Of a stretch of DNA of 64,000 nucleotides, positions 1 through 9,826 are shown in pieces. Position 1 is the stretch's first letter; each line of letters opens with the position of its first letter. A program made the position numbers and the translations under genes. This DNA is from Vandiemenella viatica (taxonomy: Eukaryota > Arthropoda > Insecta > Orthoptera > Morabidae). The notes beneath the pieces were generated by a model, which saw only the letters and a program-made list of their open reading frames with translations, ran no database searches and was not told the origin of the DNA. The stretch covers positions 189,118,685 through 189,182,684 of the forward strand of contig CM061914.1 of the NCBI GenBank assembly GCA_031002005.1. Direction: 5' to 3'.

Positions 1-418
1 ATGTTGTGTTTACACACTGAGGCACTACACACCACCTGTAAACTGTAGAACTCATTTTATCCACGAAATAAGCAAACCAACAGTTTGTTTACACCGGTAC
101 GATCGGAGATGTGACGTCACAAGAGAAGACATGACAGCTGTTAGCGTTTAGGCGACAATATTCAAATCAACCAAAAAAACTGCAAAATTTTGCATTTTCC
201 CGTTAGTTTTTTCAAGGAATAATATTTGTTTTTGTTACAATAGACGCCTAGCTACAATATTGACTATTTTGTCAAAATTAATCAAGTACCCCATTGGGGC
301 TCTAGACAGTACTTCCGCGCCCTGTCATGTTTAAATTACCAGCGCCCATCGAACATTGCAGCTCACGCCCAGCGTTGCGAGGCAAAGATTCTACAGTACC
401 AACTAAAAGATAATGATT
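1..418. other. Unassigned flank
   Basis: I see no coding exon or recognisable repeat here. There is one TGACGTCA palindrome near 112-119. The stretch ends where the Tc1-like element begins. Confidence 0.4.
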
Positions 419-1521
419 CACTGAACAGCCAAAGAAACTAGTACACCTGCCTAATACCGTGTAGGGCCCCAGCAGGCACGCAGAAATGCCGCAACACGAC
501 GTGGCAGGGACTCGACTAATGTCTGAAGTAGTGCTGGAGGGAATTGACACCATGCATCCTGCAGGGCTGTCTATTAATCCGTAAGAGTACGGGGTGGGGG
601 GGGGGGGTGGACATCTCTTCTCAACGACACGTTGCAAGGCATCCCAGATATGCTGAAAAAATGTTCATATCTGGGGAGTTTGGTGGCCAGCGGAGGTGTT
701 TAAACTCAGAAGAGTGTTCCTGGAGCCACTCTGTAGCATTTCTGGACGTGTGGGGTGTCGCATTGTCCTGCTGGAATTGCCCAAGTCCGTCGGAATGGAC
801 AATGGACATGAATGGATGCAGGTGATCAGCCAGGATGCGTACGTACGTGTCACCTGTAGACGTATCAGGAGTCCCATGTCACTCCAACTGCACACGCCCC
901 ACACCATTACAGAGCCTCCACCAGCTTGAACAGTCCCCTGCTGACATACAGGGTCCATGAATTCATGAGGTTGTCTCCATACCTGTGCACGTCGATCCGC
1001 TCGATACAATTGGAAACGAGACTCGTCAGACCAGGCAACATGTTTCCATTCATCAACAGGTCCAGGCGAGCCATAAAGCTTTGTGTCGTGCACTCAGCAA
1101 GGGTACACGAGTGGGCCTTCGGCTCCGAAAGCCCATATCGATGATGTTTCGTTGAATGGTTTCCACGGTGACACTTGTTGATGGCCCAGAATTAAAATCC
1201 GCAGCAATTTGCGGAACGGTTCCACTTCTATCATGTTGAAAGATTCTCTTCAGTCGTCATTGGTTCCGTTCATGCAGGATCTTTTTCAGGCCGCAGCGAT
1301 GTCGGAGATTTAATGTTTTACCGGATTCCCAATATTCACGGTGCACTCGAGAAATGGTCGTACGGGAAAAATACCCACCTCATCGCTACCTCGGAGATGC
1401 TGTGGCCCATCTCTCGTGTGCCGACTATAACACCACGTTCAAACTCACTTAAAGCGTGATAACCTGCCGTTGTAGCAGCAGTAATCGATCTAACGCCTGC
1501 GCCAGAGACCTGTTTTCTATG

Positions 1522-1637
1522 AATCCTTCACGGGTGTCCAGCCGGATGGAGTCAAAGAATGACGACGTTTCAACAACCTGCTTGGTTGTCTTCATCAGGT
1601 CTATTTTAGATAATTCCTTCTCTAAATCACCAACATA
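1522..1637 (-). mobile_element. 116-bp hammerhead-bearing element with 12-bp target duplication
   Basis: A short insert is flanked by a perfect 12-bp direct repeat, CTGTTTTCTATG, at 1510-1521 and 1638-1649. It interrupts the untranslated 5' end of the Tc1 element. It has no ORF of note. Its centre is a hammerhead-like motif on the minus strand (1566-1598). Target duplications of 11-12 bp are also seen for the related inverted-repeat element at 20901-21276. Assignment to Penelope-like or retrozyme-like retroelements is inference; the insertion itself is seen directly. Confidence 0.8.
1566..1598 (-). ncRNA. Hammerhead-ribozyme-like motif 1
   Basis: On the minus strand the order is CTGATGA (1598-1592), one A, stem II GACAACC/GGTTGTT with loop AAGCA, then GAAACG (1571-1566). 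Outside this, GAC before CTGATGA can pair with GTC after GAAACGTC. That is a short stem I and a GUC cleavage triplet, as in minimal type I hammerheads. A canonical hammerhead has no extra base between CUGANGA and stem II, so activity is uncertain. Confidence 0.6.
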
Positions 1638-1745
1638 CTGTTTTCTATGCATGCGTTGCCGACCGCAGCGGAGTACTCTGGGTGTTTATATATCTCTGTG
1701 TTTGCATACGCAGGCCTGTACCAGTTTCTTTTGCTCTTCAGTGTA

Positions 1746-2489
1746 TAAATCTGCCATCCGGTTAACTATACAAAACTACAGTTTGTGGATAGCCGTTTAC
1801 TACACAAACAATTGTTCATGATACTTATGACGAATCAAAGCGAGTAATAATAATAGTAAAATTAATTTATTTTAAATAATTGGGTGGGTGGGAGGGCACA
1901 GCTTGCCTATTCTCCTTTCCATTAGCGGATAAAATTCACGTTTACGCCCATTCATAGACTTCCGGTATAGCTAGTGATACTGCTATTCGTCAACAGGACC
2001 GCCTGATGGAAAATTCCACTCACCTGATTGGCCAATATCCACCACTGTCACAGAAATGCCGCGAATGTGCTTCTGAGAAACAAAGTGGCTAGTCTAATGA
2101 CATATGCCACTTATGCTTTCCCGAGCAGTCCTTTCAGGTCGGACGGTCACGTTGAATGTGGATAAGCTATCAAAAGAAGCAGTGGACATAGACAGGTAGG
2201 AGCTCCGCCATTGGGGATTGACTAACGACTCAGCGCTAAGCTCCGCCGATATTTTCGACAAAGCCTGCAGCGTCGATGCCATTTTTCCGGATTTAGCTGC
2301 TCCATTAGCCCGGGAGGCGAGCGCACTCCAAAATCGATGTCACCAGCTCGCCGTATAGAGGATTAACGCTCGACAGCTGATTGGACAGGTGTTTGAATAC
2401 GCGTCGCCTACGCGTCTGGTCCAAACCAAACACGGAATACGGCTGACAAAAACTAACACGCCTCACAAAATTTCACGACATATTACACA
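1746..2489. other. Unassigned intergenic DNA
   Basis: No recognisable gene or repeat. A short minus-strand ORF at 2094-2282 has no family features that I recognise. Confidence 0.35.
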
Positions 2490-3172
2490 CACTGATCAGC
2501 CAAAACATTATGACCACCTGTGTTGGACCACCGAGCGTGGTGGTGTAACGGTTAGCGTTCTGGCCTCGCATTCGGGAGGACGGCGGTTCGAATCCCCGTC
2601 CGGGCATCCAGATTTGGGTTTTCCATGGTTTCCCCAAATCACTCCAGGTGAATGCCGGGATGCTTCCTTCAAAAGGCCATGGCCGAATTCCTTCCCATTC
2701 CTTGCCCCCCATCCTTTCCCGTCTGTAAAGACCTAGTTGTTATAGGAGACGTTAAGCAGTTAAAAAAACAAAATGTGTAGGACCATCTTTGGAGCGCAAT
2801 ACTGCACCGATTCGGCGTGGCATGGATTCAAAAAGTTCGTGATAGGTTTCCGGAGTTGTCTGGCGCCAGATGTCTACGCACAGGTCATGCAATTCCCTTA
2901 AATTACTGCCCGGTAGTTTGTGGGCGCGGCACCTAGGAACGAGCATCTGGGAAACGGCGAGGCTGGTCGGCTGTTCGCGTGCTACAGTAGTGAGCATCTA
3001 TGCAGAGTGGTTGAAGGGCGGTGAAACCACGACTGGGCGACAAGGTGGTGGACGTCCACGCCTCATCACAGAACGTGGAGGTCGGAGGCTTGCGCGCTCT
3101 GTAAAGCGGGATAGGCGGCCATCTGACAGAAGAGTGTGCTCCGAAACACTTGTGGCTGCATCAGCATTGTAG
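2490..3172. mobile_element. Rearranged Tc1 derivative, copy 1 (C-terminus reversed against N-terminus)
   Basis: The left end (2490-2518) has the Tc1 terminal motif CTGATCAGCC...CATTATGACC. Positions 2786-2917 encode, on the minus strand, a Tc1 transposase C-terminus (RELHDLCVDIW, ESMPRRIGAVLRSKDG). Immediately after it, 2920-3150 encode on the plus strand the transposase N-terminal helix-turn-helix ([20 protein letters not shown], then GRPRLITERG). The DDE catalytic core is missing. In an intact relative at 57751-60751 both pieces are on one strand about 1 kb apart. The same junction occurs at 51880-52262. No right terminal repeat is visible. A SINE is inserted at 2531. Confidence 0.85.
2531..2773 (+). 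mobile_element. tRNA-headed SINE, subfamily ii (copy A)
   Basis: Head with a polymerase III A-box-like GGTGTAACGGTTAGCG and B box GGTTCGAATCC, then the family body (ATTTGGGTTTTCCATGG... CTTCCTTCAAAAGGCCATGG). The tail is GTCT...AGACGTTAAGCAG followed by A-rich sequence. A 12-bp target duplication (TGTG[T/A]..GGACCA, one mismatch) lies at 2519-2530 and 2774-2785. It sits inside the rearranged Tc1 element. Confidence 0.93.
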
Positions 3173-4125
3173 TTTGTCGTCAGATCTGCAACTATATGTA
3201 AAGGACATTTGCAAAGTTGAGGGGGTTTAAAAAAGATCAGTACTTTGGTGTTTTGTAAAACTAATTTGGACAATAGTTTGCTCATTGTTTTAAAATGTAC
3301 GAGTGCAAATTTTCAATGAAATCGGATAAAAACCTTGGGTTTGTATAAAAATTAAGGGGTGTAAGGGGGGGGGGGGTGATAGTGTGTGGCAATTTTCTGT
3401 CGGGAAACTTTCTCCATGAAAAAATACGTGTATGTGCCATGTTTTATGGCTAATAAGATCTGACTCGAGGGGAATTTCAAACGCTTTTGTAATAACGTCG
3501 TCCCAAAAGCCGAAAAACTTCTTCGATAACTTATAACTATTAAAAAATTTTCATCTTGCGTAAATCTTGTCCAGATTTTATCTCTAGTGTTTCTTTGTTG
3601 AACTGGAAAATCAGTGATCACTGTTTTATCAGTAATAATAAACTACTATTTTTCTCGTGTGACAATTAAGTTTTTCCCGGTGTATGGTAGACAGGAGTTC
3701 TTCACGGGTCTTCTGCCGGATAAGATCTTTCGCTGCGGCAGGCAGAGCTTAATACGCCCCTGCAGCTAACCGCCGATCATATTCCGTCAGTTAAACATTT
3801 CCCACTCGGTGAACAACAGGAATTAATTATAATCTACATACACACCGTAAACGTTTTGTTGTGGTCGGAACTGAACTGGCTGTGAAAACGAAAGCCATTA
3901 AATTGCGGCGTTCCGCTGCGGCCTATTCGGATGCGGTATTTAATATTCCGCACCACAAGTGTTGCCAACGTGATTACATTATTCGAGACGATAATTATAA
4001 TCGCTACGGTACCTGATAAAAACCGACAAATGCATTTGATTTGACGATTCTATCAACAGTTTAAAAATTACGAAATCAGAAGCAACAAACAGTTTTCAAA
4101 AAAATCATATCTTTAAAAGTTGCTT
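3173..4125. other. Unassigned DNA
   Basis: No exon recognised. A short segment near 3300-3360 (AAATCGGATAAAAA...GGGTTTGTATAAA) resembles the end of the repeat at 21587-22504. A G-run is at 3365-3377. Confidence 0.35.
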
Positions 4126-4135
4126 CTACGGAAAG

Positions 4136-4370
4136 TGGTGGGGGAGCGGTTAACGTTCTAGCCTTGCTTTCGGGAGGACGCGGGTTCGAATCCCCTTCCG
4201 GGCATCCAGATTTGGGTTTTCTATGGTTTCCCCAAATCACTCCAGGCGAATGCCGGGATGCTTCCTTCAAAAGGCCGTGGTCGAATTCCTTTCCGTTCCT
4301 TGTCCCCTGTCCTTTCCCGCCTTTAATGACCTCGACGTCGACGAGGCGTAAAGCCCATAAGTAAAAAAAC
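4136..4370 (+). mobile_element. tRNA-headed SINE, subfamily i (copy B)
   Basis: The head is slightly shortened (GGGGAGCGGTTAACG; B box GGTTCGAATCC). The tail is of the other subfamily: CGCCTTTAATGACC, CTCGACGTCGACGAGGCG, AAAGCCCATAAGTAAAA. A perfect 10-bp target duplication CTACGGAAAG flanks it (4126-4135 and 4371-4380). Confidence 0.93.
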
Positions 4371-4676
4371 CTACGGAAAGAGCAGCACTCAAGAATACGT
4401 TGTTATTTTGGTCTGAAAATTTGTACACACGTTCCTCAGAAATAAAATAGAACGTGTTTAGAAAGAGTCCAGACTGTATTACTGTATAATGATGTGTCAG
4501 AAAGACTGATAACTGAGCGAATCCATTAGAGTTCCACTTCATACTCAGAAGATACTGAACCCTAAGAATATGATTTAAAGTTTCGGGGGATATTATATCA
4601 TGTTACACATAACCATATGGTATCCAGTTATACTTCCCACCACATGGCAAAACTGATAATTCATTAATACATAAAC

Positions 4677-5110
4677 CAGGGGTGACCAACTCAGATGATC
4701 TTGCTGGACACTTTGGAAATGCATCATAACTCCGCGGGCCACATATAAAATTATATATCCCCATATTAGATGTAGATCTACTATAGACATTTTTTGGAGT
4801 GAAAAGTTGAAACATAATGAGTAATTATTACTGTGTTTACTATTATTCTTACATGTAAATATAGATAACATAATAATAATGATACTAAACGCATATTTTA
4901 AAGAAATATATAACACCAAAAATTATATATAAAAAATATATAAATATAAATGAAATAAATTTTGAAATATGGATGCACAAATAATTTAATTTTTAATACA
5001 TTGGTTTGCACTATTTTGACTATTATAAAATAAATATATTTTGTAAAAGTGTGATGAATCTCGCGGGCCGCAAAAATATTCAAGGCGGTCCGTGGGTTTG
5101 GCCACTCCTG
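4677..5110. mobile_element. hAT-type MITE (CAGGGGTG family), copy 1
   Basis: A 434-bp non-autonomous element. The termini are CAGGGGTGACCAA and the complement of TTTGGCCACTCCTG. A perfect 8-bp duplication ACATAAAC lies at 4669-4676 and 5111-5118, which is diagnostic of hAT. Subterminal blocks contain CGCGGGCC near both ends. No transposase is encoded. A second copy at 20613-21408 shares the body. Confidence 0.92.
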
Positions 5111-5575
5111 ACATAAACTGTCAGGACTGGTATTAATGGCGAGACTTCATAACAGCCCTCAAAACCCAGCCGATTTCATGAAATGTTATTTTAAGAATTG
5201 TGTATAGCAACATGGGAGTTGATTTATTGTGTTTTTCTATATTGTCCGTGTAATTAATTGTGAATTGTTGTAAATGAACATTGTTCTATGGAGAGAAACT
5301 ATTTAGTATGCTTGTGGACAGTATTATGCATGAAGCATTGATTAAAGTTTGTAATGCAAAGTGTTCATGTGAGCTGCGACGGTTTGGAGCGATTTATGTA
5401 GATGTTTTTGTGTGTAAATACTTGTAAATATCTTTACTTTTCATGTATTTCGTGATGGTTGTGAATGATTTTGTATTAATTCATTTTGTTTGTGGATTTA
5501 ATTGTTACAGTATTGTTAGAATTCGAGGAACGTCGGTCGGAACTATTTCTAAAATTCTGGGAGTTTCTAACGAAC
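5111..5575. other. Unassigned flank upstream of a LINE
   Basis: AT-rich sequence. No similarity is recognised before the LINE reading frame starts near 5576; it could be LINE 5' sequence. Confidence 0.3.
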
Positions 5576-7265
5576 CTTAGCAAATTTCACGAAGTGACGG
5601 AGGAAAAAATTGGTGTTATAGTTCAAAAATTAAGAAATATCGTGGGTTCTGATGGAATAAGCAGTGAGGTATTAAGAAGGGTATGGCCTTTGGTAGGGAG
5701 TACAGTAACTAGTATAATTAATGAATCACTGAAACAAAGAGTGTTGCCAAAGTAATTAAAAACATCTATTATTGCACCAGTTCCTAAAGTAAAGGGTAGT
5801 TCAAAGTGTGTAGATCTTAGGCCAATAAATAATTTGCCATTGATAGAAAAACTTATTGAAACAATAGCTTATGAGACTTTACTAAGTTTTACAAAGGAAA
5901 ATGATCTCATAACTGAATACCAATCAGGATTTAGGGAACAGCATAGCACAGAGACTGCAATTCAGTTGGTTGTAGAAAATTGGTTAGAGGCAATTGATAA
6001 GGGAGAGGGAGTAATAGCAGTATTTTTGGACTTTAGGCGAGCATTTGAAACTGTAAACAGGGAACTTCTGTTAAAAAATTAAAAAATATGTATAATATCA
6101 CTGGGGAGGTTTATGCATGGTTAGAAAATTATTTAACAAAGAGGTATCAGAGGGTTAGATTCAATAAGGTTCTATCAGAAGAAAGAGAAGTGAAACATGG
6201 AGTCCCCCAAGGTAGTAAACTTGGTCCCCTATTATTTATATTGTATATAAATGATCTGGCAGAAATACTGAAGTATTGTAAAATTCACATGTTTGCAGAT
6301 CACACACTAATTTATTATTATGGAAATAATCTAGAAAAAATGATACAGGTGATTAATAAAGAGTTAAAATTAGTTAATGAATGGCTAAATAAAAATTTGT
6401 TAAGTCTGAATGTGGCAAAACCAACATGTATGGTGATGGGGAAAAAGTTGTTTAGGGAACAGGCAGAAGCACAGCATTCTGTTGTGATTAATGAAACTAA
6501 AATTAAGTGGGTTCAAAATTATAAATACCTTGGTGTAGTCATTGATAATAAGCTTAAGTTTATAGATCATGTAGATTATATAAATAAAAAAGTAGCAAAA
6601 AAGGTAAATTTAATATACAAATTAAGAAAAGTGTTATCAAAACCAGGTAAACAGCTATTGTTTAAAGCAATTGTACTGCCTCACATAAGATACTGCTCCA
6701 CAGTATTAATCATGGCAAGCAAAAGAGAAATTATGAAACTGCAAAATACTTTTAATAAGGGAATGAGGGCTGTTCTAAATAAAAGACGAACTGAAAATGT
6801 CAGTAATATGCTTAAGGACTTAGGATATTTACATATTGAAAAGGAAATTATTAGAGATGTACTGACTTTTGTATATAGATTGGAAAGTAGTTTATTACCA
6901 AGATATGTGACTAGATTAGTACAAAAGAATAATGATGTACATAATTATAAGACAAGGCAGGCAAATCATTTCCATTCGACCTATAATAAAAGTAGTAAAG
7001 CACAGAAAACAGTGTTGCACAAAGGTTTAAAAATATTTAACAAATTACCTGATGAAATAAAAAGGACCAAAACTGTTGCAAGTTTTAGAGAAAAGCTGGG
7101 TAAATGGTTAGAGGGAAGAGATTGTGATATTTTCTCATGAAGGAGTTCATTGAAAATAACAGTCTGTTTATATTTGTTTTTTTCTGTTTTATGTTTAATA
7201 TGATGTATGAATTGCAATTGTATGTATATATATTAGCCGTAGGCTATTTGAAAATAAATAAATAA
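5576..7265 (+). mobile_element. Non-LTR retrotransposon (CR1/Jockey-like), 5'-truncated
   Basis: This is the best-preserved reverse transcriptase in the window. It holds only the RT and C-terminal part of ORF2, with no endonuclease. The 3' end has a short untranslated region and an AATAAATAAATAAATTAATAAA tail at about 7245-7275, as expected for target-primed insertion. The reading frame is broken by stops at about 5753 and 6080, separating LRPINNLPLIEK and VFLDFRRAFETVNR (RT motif A) from the rest. Confidence 0.9.
6088..7140 (+). CDS. LINE reverse transcriptase fragment, 350 codons
   Basis: The longest uninterrupted reading frame in the window. It begins just after RT motif A and carries GVPQGSKLGPLLFILYINDL (RT motif B/4). 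The catalytic box is FADH in place of the expected FADD, so the second catalytic aspartate is lost. A thumb-like and C-terminal region follows (YLGVVIDNKLKF, LPHIRYCSTV). The ATG is probably internal: the same protein continues upstream across a stop at about 6080 (5834-6082) and another at about 5753. An active enzyme is unlikely. The frame could be kept open simply because the insertion is young. Confidence 0.85.
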   Translation: MYNITGEVYAWLENYLTKRYQRVRFNKVLSEEREVKHGVPQGSKLGPLLFILYINDLAEILKYCKIHMFADHTLIYYYGNNLEKMIQVINKELKLVNEWLNKNLLSLNVAKPTCMVMGKKLFREQAEAQHSVVINETKIKWVQNYKYLGVVIDNKLKFIDHVDYINKKVAKKVNLIYKLRKVLSKPGKQLLFKAIVLPHIRYCSTVLIMASKREIMKLQNTFNKGMRAVLNKRRTENVSNMLKDLGYLHIEKEIIRDVLTFVYRLESSLLPRYVTRLVQKNNDVHNYKTRQANHFHSTYNKSSKAQKTVLHKGLKIFNKLPDEIKRTKTVASFREKLGKWLEGRDCDIFS

Positions 7266-7392
7266 ATTAATAAATATTTAAGAGCGTAGAGATGGCGATC
7301 AGAGAGAGTTGTCATTCAGTAGTTCTGGGAAGTTTGTGAGCTTAATCTCTGGAACATTTGGTTACTTTTGTACTTAATATCCTTGGATGGAG

Positions 7393-8120
7393 TCTACGAG
7401 GCGTATTTTTTTAAGTAAGTACCGTTTTGTAACGCCGTGGCTACAGCGCTACGGTCGGCGTTCCGCGCATGCGTACTGGGTACCTGCATCTCTTGCCTAC
7501 GCACTGACCCCATTACGGTCTAATTCTTCCTTGTTTACGTTGTTCACTGAGTGTTTAAGATGCCTCTGATAATCGTGAGTCCCGCCGACTGTGAAATACG
7601 GGCTGTTATAAGATTTCTGCGTACTAAAGGCCTAAAACCGATAGATATTCATCGTGAGATCTGTGCAGTTTACGGACAAAACATTATGAGTGATGGAATG
7701 GTGAGAAAGTGGGTGAGAGTATTTAAAGATGGCCGCACAAATGTGCATGATGAACAACGGAGTGGGCGTCCTTCGGTCGTTAATGAAAGTTTGGTGCAGA
7801 AAGTGGACAATTAGGTGAGAGAAAACAGACGCTTTACGATTTCCTCCTTGTGTGATGACTTTCCTAATGTTTCTCGTAGTGTTTTGTATAACATTGTGAC
7901 CGAGCACTTGAATTACCGAAAATTGTACTCCCGTTGGGTACCGAAAATGTTAACGGATGTGCACAAAACCAAACGTTTAGGCAGTGCATTGACTTTCCTT
8001 ATATCTGGAAAGAAAAAAAGAAGTGGAAAGTGATTCTTCGAGTAATTACTTCACACAACGAAATACCTATCAACTTGAATCGAATAGTGATAGTTAAATA
8101 GTCGCAGTGAACTCTTCGAT
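7393..8120 (+). mobile_element. mariner-type transposon remnant, N-terminal half of transposase
   Basis: Reading frame 7551-7814 encodes the helix-turn-helix of mariner/SETMAR-type transposases: EIRAVIRFLRTKGLKPIDIH, then MSDGMVRKWVRVFKDGR and DEQRSGRPS. One in-frame TAG at 7812 separates it from the continuation at 7815-8033 (SLCDDFPNVSRSVLYNIVTE, KLYSRWVPKMLTDVHK). That continuation ends before the first catalytic aspartate. The catalytic domain and right end are missing, so it is inactive. The upstream GGCGTATTTTTTTAAGTAAG near 7400 resembles a mariner terminus. Confidence 0.85.
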
Positions 8121-8737
8121 GATATTGTGATATTTGTAGGTTCGCATGTTGCCTCTGTCAGGTTGTAACTGTGTTAATAGCTACGTTATATGGCGACCTG
8201 CGACAGGACCACTGTAGTTTTTCCCTCAGCCGTACTGAACTGCGTTTTTAATTATCTCTGTCGTTGTAGAAGCGGTTCTGCGTGGAGTTTCTTTCCCTTT
8301 CAACATTCGGGTAGCGTTTTGACATTTTACAAACAAGGCGGAATTAAATGTGACTGTGGAAACTAATTGAGAAAGTTAAATCAAGGGAAATGTTTGCCAC
8401 GCCAGGTAGACAGCAGGCAGAGAGGCAATTTATCCTCAGTCCCACCGTCAGGGGAATGAAAATGGAAAATTAAATAGCTTTCTGAATGTCCATTAGTCAT
8501 GCACTGGGCGCCTTGCGTATCTTGCAGTGACCGTCAGCTGAAGACAGACTTCAGGGTGAAAGAACAGCAAACAACAATTTAGAGAGCTGTGTAGCAAACA
8601 AAGAGAGGTGAGAGAATTACAAGTCTGTGAAACTAATATTCTGGGAATTGTTCTGTGAGGAAACAAGAACGTGCAAAGTCAGAAATGAATACAAGATTTT
8701 TCAGAGATGGTGATTCGAACCTTCAGGAATGACGGAG
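8121..8737. other. Unassigned DNA
   Basis: No gene or repeat recognised between the mariner remnant and the hAT MITE. Confidence 0.3.
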
Positions 8738-8745
8738 GACTCAGA

Positions 8746-9232
8746 CAAGGGCGTATCCAGGATCAGAACTAGAGGGGGTAAGATTTGAACTAAAGGGGGT
8801 AAGATTTGAACTAAAGGGGGGGGGGCAACTCATATTGGTTTCGAGGAAGTAGGGTGGGGGACTGAAAAATGATGTGTTCTTACAGAATAAAACTCAAACC
8901 CATTGAGGAAACTATTTTTATTATTGATTAATATAGTAATCCAACCAATTAATCTAAGGACCTACTATGTCGATAATTAAGATCGTAACTCAGTTATAGC
9001 TTTTTATGTAAACATTAATCACCTCGGATTCTCAGAAAATTTTTCAATAACTTTGTAAATATCTCACGGTGTTCTTTCACGAAATTTCGATGCACACTCA
9101 TCAGGCATAATCTTTCATCTCGCAAAGCGCTCCTGAGCAGTTCTTCACTCGCCTGAAGGCAATTTGATTCTTTTTTCTAGGGGGAGGGGGGCAGCAGCCC
9201 CCCCTCCTTGCTCCTCACTGGATACGCCCATG
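8746..9232. mobile_element. hAT-type MITE (CAWGGGCGTATCC family)
   Basis: A 487-bp element. The termini are CAAGGGCGTATCCAG and the complement of CTGGATACGCCCATG. The 8-bp flanks GACTCAGA (8738-8745) and GACTCCGA (9233-9240) match at 7 of 8 positions. Inside the left end a 20-bp unit (AAGGGGGTAAGATTTGAACT) is repeated in tandem. G-rich and C-rich runs face each other near the two ends. There is no coding capacity. Confidence 0.82.
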
Positions 9233-9240
9233 GACTCCGA

Positions 9241-9689
9241 TCCTAAAACGACTGAGTCCCAGGTGTAAGCCAAAATTGTTTGTGGAAACTTATGTTCAGT
9301 AAATAGATTAACAGAACAAAGGAATCGTTGCTCGAAGATACTAGCCGAAAACAAATTTTTCAGTTTATTAAATCTGTCAATTTAGTGAAGCGTAGAATTT
9401 ATTTGATTTTTCACCACATTCTGTTTATTGTTAAATGTTATTCAAAAATGCAATTTGAATTTAAAATAATTCAAAATATTTTTTTATTCTATTATTTGCG
9501 AATGGATCCTATCGGATCACGCAAAGCCTTGATTCTCATAATGAGTTGCAATTAAGTAGTTGTCCAGTGTTTCCACTGGGTAGTTAGAACCAGAGATTGT
9601 CAGTTCCTGAAGCAATGGGGGAGCGTAAGTGTTGCCACCTATCTGCGATTCGTGTCACTCATGTTTTCTATCTATGATAAGTGTACGTT
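9241..9689. other. Unassigned DNA
   Basis: AT-rich, with no recognised feature. Part may be decayed LINE sequence upstream of the RNase H segment; TAGTTAGAACCAGAGATTGTCAGTT near 9580 has a partial match near 57410. Confidence 0.3.
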
Positions 9690-9826
9690 TGTTTGTGCGG
9701 ACATATCAAGGACAGGAGGGCATTCCAGCTCTGCAGCGTATGTAGATGTATAATATAAAATATACCAGGCCTCTAGGGTGCTAGAGCAACTTTCAACCTT
9801 TTCCACTGAGACTTTTGGCACTAGAG

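Larger units (their letters stand above)
419..1743 (-). mobile_element. Tc1-like DNA transposon, broken transposase
   Basis: Minus-strand Tc1/IS630 element. The termini match as inverted repeats: CACTGAACAGCCAAAGAAAC on the left, and the complement of GTTTCTTTTGCTCTTCAGTG on the right. The transposase reads right to left. Helix-turn-helix-like residues (LSEFERG) lie near 1430. The catalytic core has WSDESRF and GGGSVMVWG at about 850-1030, then FQQDNATPHTSR and WPPNSPDMN at about 650-760 in another frame. The C-terminus is at about 430-560. A full-length transposase would be about 340 residues; here frameshifts and stops break it, so it is a dead copy. The last glutamate block (normally NxIEH) is damaged. 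A 116-bp element with 12-bp target duplications is inserted in the 5' part at 1522-1637. Confidence 0.9.

Noticed and set aside
302..1144. Several short ORFs on both strands
   Set aside because: Shadows of the broken Tc1 transposase.
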